Part shown: in pieces, positions 8,229 through 11,459 of the stretch | Position numbering within the stretch: the stretch's first letter is position 1 | Layout: every line of letters starts with the position of its first letter | DNA from: Nitrospinae bacterium CG22_combo_CG10-13_8_21_14_all_47_10 | GTDB lineage: Bacteria > Nitrospinota > Nitrospinia > Nitrospinales > VA-1 | Length of the DNA stretch: 11,459 nt | Reading direction: 5' to 3' | NCBI GenBank assembly: GCA_002786505.1 | Contig: PCTK01000038.1 | Location: 1 to 11,459, forward strand | Made by a program: the position numbers and the translations under genes | Notes under the pieces: generated by a model | Told to the model about the DNA's origin: nothing | What the model saw: the letters and a program-made list of their open reading frames with translations, nothing else | Database searches by the model: none

Positions 8229-9266
8229 ATGAATTCTCGTGTTGGAAAAGCATCAATCACTCTCGCCCATGGTAGCGGCGGTAAGGCCATGCGCGATCTT
8301 ATCGAAAACGTAATCGTGAAGAGTTTTGATAACCCGGCTTTGACTCCACTTGAAGACCAGGCCCGTTTCGACCTTAAAGAACTGACCTGCCGGGGAGACC
8401 GCCTGGCTTTCACAACAGATTCCTATGTAGTTGACCCGTTATTTTTTCCCGGCGGGGATATCGGAACCCTGTCGGTCAATGGAACGATCAATGACCTGGC
8501 AATGGGCGGTGCGGTGCCTCTCTATTTAAGCTGTGGGTTCATCCTTGAGGAAGGCCTGCCTATTGAAACCCTGCGTCAGGTAACAGAATCCATGAAACAG
8601 GAGGCAGAAAAATCACAGGTGTCCATTGTGACCGGTGACACAAAAGTAGTGCCTCGAGGTGCCGCCGATAAAATGTTTGTCAATACAGCAGGTATAGGAG
8701 TCATTCCAAAGGAGGTAGACATTGCCTCCACCCGCGCAAAACCCGGTGACCTGGTTATACTCAATGGATTCATTGGAGACCATGGCGCGGCCATCCTCAT
8801 AGCAAGAGGCGACCTTTCGCTTGAATCCTCAGTTGAAAGTGATTGCCAGTCTTTAAGCAGGCTGGTCCAGGCTATGTTGAAAGTCTGCCCGGACATTCAT
8901 TGCTTGCGCGATGCTACCCGTGGAGGGGTGGCGACCGTCCTGAATGAATTCGCTCAAAGCTCCGGTGTCTGCATTAAAATGGATGAAACAAAAATTCCTA
9001 TCCGGGATGAAGTGAGGGGCGTGTGTGAAATCCTTGGACTGGACCCGCTTTACCTTGCAAATGAAGGAATCTTGCTGGCAATTGTTCCACGAGACTGTGC
9101 GGAGCAGGTCGTAGAGACAATGCGGTTTTTACCCGAGGGACAAAATTCGATGATTATTGGAGAAGTGGTTGAGGCCCCTGCAAAAAGGGTAGTTATGAAA
9201 ACCAGCTTCGGTGGAGAACGAATTGTAGATATGATGGTTGGCGAACAACTCCCCCGAATCTGTTAA
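8229..9266 (+). CDS. hypE: Hydrogenase maturation protein HypE (thiocyanate carrier)
   Basis: ATP-dependent dehydratase that turns the carbamoyl group on its own C-terminal cysteine into thiocyanate and donates cyanide to the HypCD-bound iron. Its 345 residues end in the diagnostic PRIC, with C345 the carrier residue. The PurM/AIR-synthase-like fold shows HGSGGKAMRDLI at 14-25, TDSYVVDPLFFPGGDIG and NDLAMGGA in the nucleotide-binding half, DTKVVPRG, and DATRGGVATVLNE in the C-terminal half. The ATG has no clear Shine-Dalgarno; a four-codon ORF starting at 8218, just after the hypD stop, ends in a TGA that overlaps this ATG, so reinitiation by ribosomes from hypD is plausible. It is fourth in the hypFCDE order. 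Confidence 0.97.
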   Translation: MNSRVGKASITLAHGSGGKAMRDLIENVIVKSFDNPALTPLEDQARFDLKELTCRGDRLAFTTDSYVVDPLFFPGGDIGTLSVNGTINDLAMGGAVPLYLSCGFILEEGLPIETLRQVTESMKQEAEKSQVSIVTGDTKVVPRGAADKMFVNTAGIGVIPKEVDIASTRAKPGDLVILNGFIGDHGAAILIARGDLSLESSVESDCQSLSRLVQAMLKVCPDIHCLRDATRGGVATVLNEFAQSSGVCIKMDETKIPIRDEVRGVCEILGLDPLYLANEGILLAIVPRDCAEQVVETMRFLPEGQNSMIIGEVVEAPAKRVVMKTSFGGERIVDMMVGEQLPRIC

Positions 9267-9299
9267 ACAGGTACAGTCACACCCTGAACCGGAACAACA

Positions 9300-10013
9300 A
9301 TGATACATACATTATTACTGGGATTTCTAATAGGTTTGAAACATGCATTGGAGGCCGACCATGTTGCCGCTGTCGCCACCCTTGCTTCGAAGGCAACCAT
9401 CAAGGAAGGACTGGTACTGGGAGCCACCTGGGGATTAGGACACACGATCACATTATTTATTTTTGGTTCGGCCGTCTTGATCATTGATACGGTGATCTCC
9501 GAACAGTTGGCTCTCACCCTGGAGTTTTTTGTTGGATGTATGCTGGTGATCATGGGCGGAGCTCTCCTAAAGGAAATGTTTGAAAAGCGCATCCATCTTC
9601 ATATACATCGTCATTCAAATGGAATCCCCCATCTGCATTTTCACTCCCATGCGCAGGATAATATCGAACATCAAGCCAACCCTCACCAGCACAATCACAC
9701 TCAACCGTTCGCCATTCGAGCCTTATGGGTAGGAATGATGCACGGAATGGCAGGCTCTGCCGCTTTAATCTTATTGACCCTCGATTCTGTTTCATCTATC
9801 GGAACGGGAATCCTTTACATATTGTTTTTTGGAATCGGATCCATGTTTGGCATGGCCTTGCTTTCCATGGTGATCATTATTCCCCTGCGTTACACAGAAT
9901 TCACCGCAAACCGTGCCTACCAGGGATTACAAACTTTCATTGGGTTGGCAACGCTGTTTCTTGGAATGATGATTATTTATGAGACGGGCATCACCAACAG
10001 GCTTTTCATTTAG
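9300..10013 (+). CDS. Nickel/cobalt permease with HX4DH motif and His-rich loop
   Basis: Inner-membrane transporter, probably supplying nickel for the hydrogenase matured by the hyp genes. The 237 residues show about six hydrophobic segments: three before residue 95, then a hydrophilic loop, then three after residue 138. H15-A-L-E-A-D20-H21 matches the HX4DH signature of the NiCoT superfamily (UreH/HupE/RcnA-like relatives); WGLGHT at 44-49 and GMMHGMAGSA at 145-154 are further conserved metal-path motifs. The loop at 99-133 holds 12 histidines and could buffer or sense metal. The gene begins 33 bp after hypE with only a weak ribosome binding site, apparently as the last gene of the operon. 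Cobalt as substrate, or export as in RcnA, cannot be excluded; the hyp context argues for nickel uptake. Confidence 0.82.
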   Translation: MIHTLLLGFLIGLKHALEADHVAAVATLASKATIKEGLVLGATWGLGHTITLFIFGSAVLIIDTVISEQLALTLEFFVGCMLVIMGGALLKEMFEKRIHLHIHRHSNGIPHLHFHSHAQDNIEHQANPHQHNHTQPFAIRALWVGMMHGMAGSAALILLTLDSVSSIGTGILYILFFGIGSMFGMALLSMVIIIPLRYTEFTANRAYQGLQTFIGLATLFLGMMIIYETGITNRLFI

Positions 10014-10098
10014 ATAGAGCACCCATTGAACAAGGATAAAAAAAATAAATCGTGAAAAAGTTGTTTTTCGTTAAATTTCTGATCTTTGTAGCCCCGGC

Positions 10099-10473
10099 CT
10101 AAAGATTCAAAGCCTGCCTGATTTTTTGCAAAAGAAATTCAAAATTTACCGGTTTTTCAATACAGGCATGAGCCCCCTCACTCATGTAGTCGTCCACTTC
10201 ACCGGCCTTAATGATCGCCGAAACCATGATGATCCTGGTGTTCGGCAACCTTTTTCTTAAGCAGGATAATAGCTCCAGTCCGCCGTGGGGCATTCGCACG
10301 TCGAGTAAAATGCAATCTGGTTGAAATTCCTCGGCCTTGACCATGGCCATTTTCCCATCAAATGCGGTTTGAACTAAAAACCCTTGACTGGTTAGAAACC
10401 TCGAAAGTAATTGGCAAATCTTTAATTCATCATCCACCAATAAAATTTTTGATTTTGTCATCATCCGCAACAT
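10099..10473 (-). CDS. Stand-alone response-regulator receiver protein
   Basis: A 124-residue CheY-like protein with no output domain. Acidic pocket D14 and D15 in ILLVDDE, phospho-acceptor D58 in LLDVRMP, the switch serine S85 in VSA and the conserved lysine K107 in IEKPV are all present, so phosphorylation should work. The first residues read MLRMMTK; translation could begin at Met4 or Met5 because no good Shine-Dalgarno marks any of the three. It is on the opposite strand to everything else here and converges on the hyp operon with 85 bp between the stops. No histidine kinase is nearby, so its partner and output (phosphorelay, chemotaxis-like or diguanylate signalling) are unknown. It differs from classic CheY in lacking the CheY-type C-terminal interface motif. 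Confidence 0.9.
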   Translation of the reverse strand: MLRMMTKSKILLVDDELKICQLLSRFLTSQGFLVQTAFDGKMAMVKAEEFQPDCILLDVRMPHGGLELLSCLRKRLPNTRIIMVSAIIKAGEVDDYMSEGAHACIEKPVNFEFLLQKIRQALNL

Positions 10474-10514
10474 CTTATTTACAATTTCATTCTAGATAAA
10501 AATATCACATAGCG

Positions 10515-10535
10515 CTTTATTTATCAAAAATAAAG
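10515..10535. repeat. AT-rich inverted repeat between divergent genes
   Basis: CTTTATTT (10515-10522), loop ATCAA, AAATAAAG (10528-10535): a perfect 8-bp inverted repeat between the receiver gene (- strand) and the small + strand ORF. TTGACT at 10537-10542, a 5-of-6 match to a -35 box, follows directly, but I see no good -10 at the right distance. It could be an operator for either gene. A similar AT palindrome lies at 10785-10806. Confidence 0.4.
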
Positions 10536-10588
10536 ATTGACTTAAGAAAAAACGATAAGAATATGCAACCTAAAAAAGCGAGGGAAAA

Positions 10589-10756
10589 ATGAAAATAGAA
10601 GATGCCCTTTTTGGCAAAAATAGACAAAAACCTTGGACATCCAAAAAGAAAAAGGACCAAAAATCCTTCAAGGAACATTTGGAGGAGAGCTTGGGCAATA
10701 AAAAGTCCGAGGTTCAAAAACAGATCAAAAAACACATCCTGGATATTCTGGTCTAA
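10589..10756 (+). CDS. Small lysine-rich hypothetical protein (55 residues)
   Basis: I do not recognise a family. The ORF reads MKIEDALFGKNR at the start and ends KKHILDILV. It has 14 lysines in 55 residues, mostly in a central hydrophilic stretch (19-48), and a hydrophobic C-terminus; no cysteine, signal peptide or membrane segment. The middle and end look helical. GAGGG at 10580-10584 precedes the ATG by 4 bases, which favours this frame over an overlapping ORF (10602-10805) that has no ribosome binding site. It is flanked by AT palindromes on both sides. Lysine and AAA/AAG richness can arise by chance in AT-rich DNA, so coding status is not certain. Confidence 0.55.
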   Translation: MKIEDALFGKNRQKPWTSKKKKDQKSFKEHLEESLGNKKSEVQKQIKKHILDILV

Positions 10757-10784
10757 ACCGCAAGCACCTCCAAGACTGCGTCCA

Positions 10785-10806
10785 TTTATTTTAGCGTTAA
10801 AATAAA
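10785..10806. repeat. AT-rich palindrome overlapping lipoprotein promoter
   Basis: TTTATTTTA (10785-10793), GCGT, TAAAATAAA (10798-10806): a perfect 9-bp inverted repeat. It covers the proposed -35 (10791-10796) and the upstream part of the spacer of the following promoter, which is where a repressor or activator could bind. It could instead act as a weak hairpin after the 55-residue ORF, but the stem lacks GC pairs and is not followed by a T run. Confidence 0.45.
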
Positions 10807-10819
10807 GAGGTGTTATAAT
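10791..10819 (+). promoter_or_regulatory. Promoter of the lipoprotein gene
   Basis: TATAAT at 10814-10819 is a perfect -10 box. With a 17-bp spacer the -35 would be TTAGCG at 10791-10796, a weak match (3 of 6), consistent with activator dependence or simple low strength. Transcription would begin near 10826, giving a leader of about 40 nt before the ATG at 10867. Confidence 0.6.
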
Positions 10820-10866
10820 GGGCCAAGTTTAAATCAAGTATAAACCTCACATCTGAAAGGCAAAGA

Positions 10867-11181
10867 ATGAAAAAAGGAATGAAATTAGTTTTGATCTTTT
10901 TCGCAATTTCCCTTTTAGCCTCCTGTGCCTCTGATGGCGTTATTTTGCCCAATATGGTTCCCAGTGCCGAAAAAACCTTTGAGGTCAACGAACAGGGGAC
11001 GGTAGAAATTCTTGGCCAGGATATGATCACCGAGCCAACTCACTGGCTTTACGTCGAATGCGATCATTGGAGTGGGTGTTATATGCGTTGTCAGGGAAAA
11101 ATAAATTCCTGCAAAAAAGTAGCTACGGATTCCGGTCTTGAGGTGGATTATATTTATTCCCGGGCGGGATCAGAGAAATAA
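10867..11181 (+). CDS. Small lipoprotein with four-cysteine motif, unknown function
   Basis: A 104-residue secreted lipoprotein. The N-terminus MKKGMK, a hydrophobic stretch (7-18) and lipobox L17-A-S-C20 give a clear type II signal peptide; Ala rather than Asp at +2 suggests transport to the outer membrane. The mature 85 residues contain C65, C71, C75 and C82 (C-X5-C-X3-C-X6-C), with H59 and H67 close by and several aromatic residues. Two disulfides are likely in the periplasm; metal binding is possible; there is no CXXCH haem site. GAAAGG at 10854-10859, ending 7 bases before the ATG, serves as ribosome binding site, and a perfect TATAAT lies about 48 bp upstream. I do not recognise a named family. 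Confidence 0.85.
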   Translation: MKKGMKLVLIFFAISLLASCASDGVILPNMVPSAEKTFEVNEQGTVEILGQDMITEPTHWLYVECDHWSGCYMRCQGKINSCKKVATDSGLEVDYIYSRAGSEK

Positions 11182-11207
11182 AGAAGTGGGTTGCGGTGTG
11201 GGTTTAA

Positions 11208-11241
11208 CAGGGAAGCCCATAACGTGATGATAACTTCCCTG
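11208..11241 (+). other. Hairpin upstream of the 14-codon ORF
   Basis: CAGGGAAG (11208-11215) pairs perfectly with CTTCCCTG (11234-11241) over an 18-base loop. TCCCTG (11236-11241) can alternatively pair with CAGGGA at 11276-11281, which would break both this hairpin and the next one and place the ribosome binding site in a loop. Confidence 0.55.
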
Positions 11242-11257
11242 AGAAGGAGGTGATCCC

Positions 11258-11302
11258 ATGCTATCTGACAGTACCCAGGGAGCTTCCGGAGTAATTTGTT
11301 AA
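11258..11302 (+). CDS. Possible 14-residue leader peptide with ideal ribosome site
   Basis: ATG at 11258, fourteen sense codons reading MLSDSTQGASGVIC, TAA at 11300-11302. Just before it lies AAGGAGGTGATCC (11244-11256), a 13-base match to the complement of the conserved 3' end of 16S rRNA, with GGAGG 7 bases from the ATG, which is optimal spacing. No other gene in the window has so strong a site. The codons do not show the repeated single amino acid of a classical biosynthetic attenuator. The stop falls inside the following stem-loop. The alternative is that the match is part of a non-coding RNA that contacts the ribosome, or chance. Confidence 0.4.
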   Translation: MLSDSTQGASGVIC

Positions 11303-11323
11303 CCCCAAGTTAACGGAAGCTCC
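11279..11323 (+). other. Stem-loop overlapping the end of the 14-codon ORF
   Basis: GGAGCTTCCG (11279-11288) pairs with CGGAAGCTCC (11314-11323), ten perfect pairs; inside it TTAAC (11299-11303) pairs with GTTAA (11309-11313) around CCCAA, with a 10-base one-sided bulge. Ribosomes translating the short ORF to its TAA at 11300 would open this structure. Confidence 0.6.
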
Positions 11324-11336
11324 TGTGCTTTAATAG

Positions 11337-11366
11337 CGCCCCGCTTGCAAAGCGGGGCGTTTTTTT
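11337..11366 (+). terminator. Strong rho-independent terminator
   Basis: CGCCCCGCTT (11337-11346), loop GCA, AAGCGGGGCG (11350-11359), then seven T. It is the strongest terminator in the window and ends the lipoprotein transcript or a separate small RNA. The remaining 93 bases to the window end (11367-11459) are AT-rich and show no gene I can support. Confidence 0.95.
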
Positions 11367-11459
11367 ATTTTGTATTTTTTGAATCCCGGTCACTCGCTAC
11401 CAGTTTTAGTATTAGGTTCATTAAAGCCTTTAATTATGCTATTTTTAAAGTCCGCAATA

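Noticed and set aside
8708..8725. AAAGGAGGTAGA inside hypE, looks like a Shine-Dalgarno sequence
   Set aside because: It encodes conserved-frame residues KEVD, is followed by ATT GCC rather than a normal start, and no second ORF of note begins there.
10054..10069. Hairpin GAAAAA-gttg-TTTTTC between the permease and receiver genes, with an A-run on one side
   Set aside because: Six-pair stem with a single GC pair is too weak to call a terminator; it could act weakly for the - strand gene because U-rich sequence follows on that strand, but I cannot support it.
10517..10735. Hydrophobic 72-codon ORF on the - strand, Phe/Leu-rich, membrane-protein-like
   Set aside because: It is the antisense image of the lysine-rich + strand ORF: AAA/AAG codons read backwards give Phe and Leu. 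No ribosome binding site supports it.
11244..11256. The 16S-tail-like sequence as a fragment of an rRNA gene on the - strand
   Set aside because: The match is only these 13 bases; adjacent bases do not continue as 16S helix 45 sequence, so it is not an rRNA remnant.

Overview
The window looks like ordinary chromosome from a Gram-negative, diderm bacterium. The evidence is a Kdo-pathway isomerase (lipopolysaccharide core), a small lipoprotein with a type II signal peptide, and a maturation set for [NiFe] hydrogenase. Base composition looks moderate (near 50% GC in genes, AT-rich between them). Gene content would suit a Nitrospinota- or Desulfobacterota-like lineage, but that is inference from gene content only. 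No transposase, integrase or CRISPR array is visible.

Layout. (1) 8-3679: housekeeping pair kdsD (arabinose-5-phosphate isomerase) and alaS (alanyl-tRNA synthetase), 30 bp apart on the + strand. (2) 3680-4280: a possible promoter, a 119-residue protein with a nitrile-hydratase-alpha-like (NHLP leader-type) domain, a tRNA-Arg(CCG) and its hairpin terminator. (3) 4431-10013: a compact hydrogenase-maturation operon hypF-hypC-hypD-hypE followed by a HX4DH-type nickel/cobalt permease with a histidine-rich loop. (4) 10099-10473: a stand-alone response-regulator receiver domain on the - strand, converging on the operon. (5) 10474-11459: small genes on the + strand: a lysine-rich 55-residue ORF, a 104-residue cysteine-bearing lipoprotein with a good promoter, and a structured tail ending in a strong terminator.

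How the genes work together. HypF makes the carbamoyl group, HypE carries it on its C-terminal cysteine and dehydrates it to cyanide, and HypC/HypD assemble the Fe(CN)2CO unit for the hydrogenase large subunit. The permease next to them probably supplies the nickel. The nickel-insertion proteins HypA/HypB and the hydrogenase subunits are not in this window and must be elsewhere if the system works.

The two least conventional items are the orphan NHLP-type protein (a RiPP-precursor-like fold with no modification enzymes nearby and no Gly-Gly cleavage site) and the stretch 11208-11366. That stretch combines competing hairpins, a 13-nt match to the complement of the 16S rRNA 3' end, a 14-codon ORF placed exactly behind it, and a terminator.
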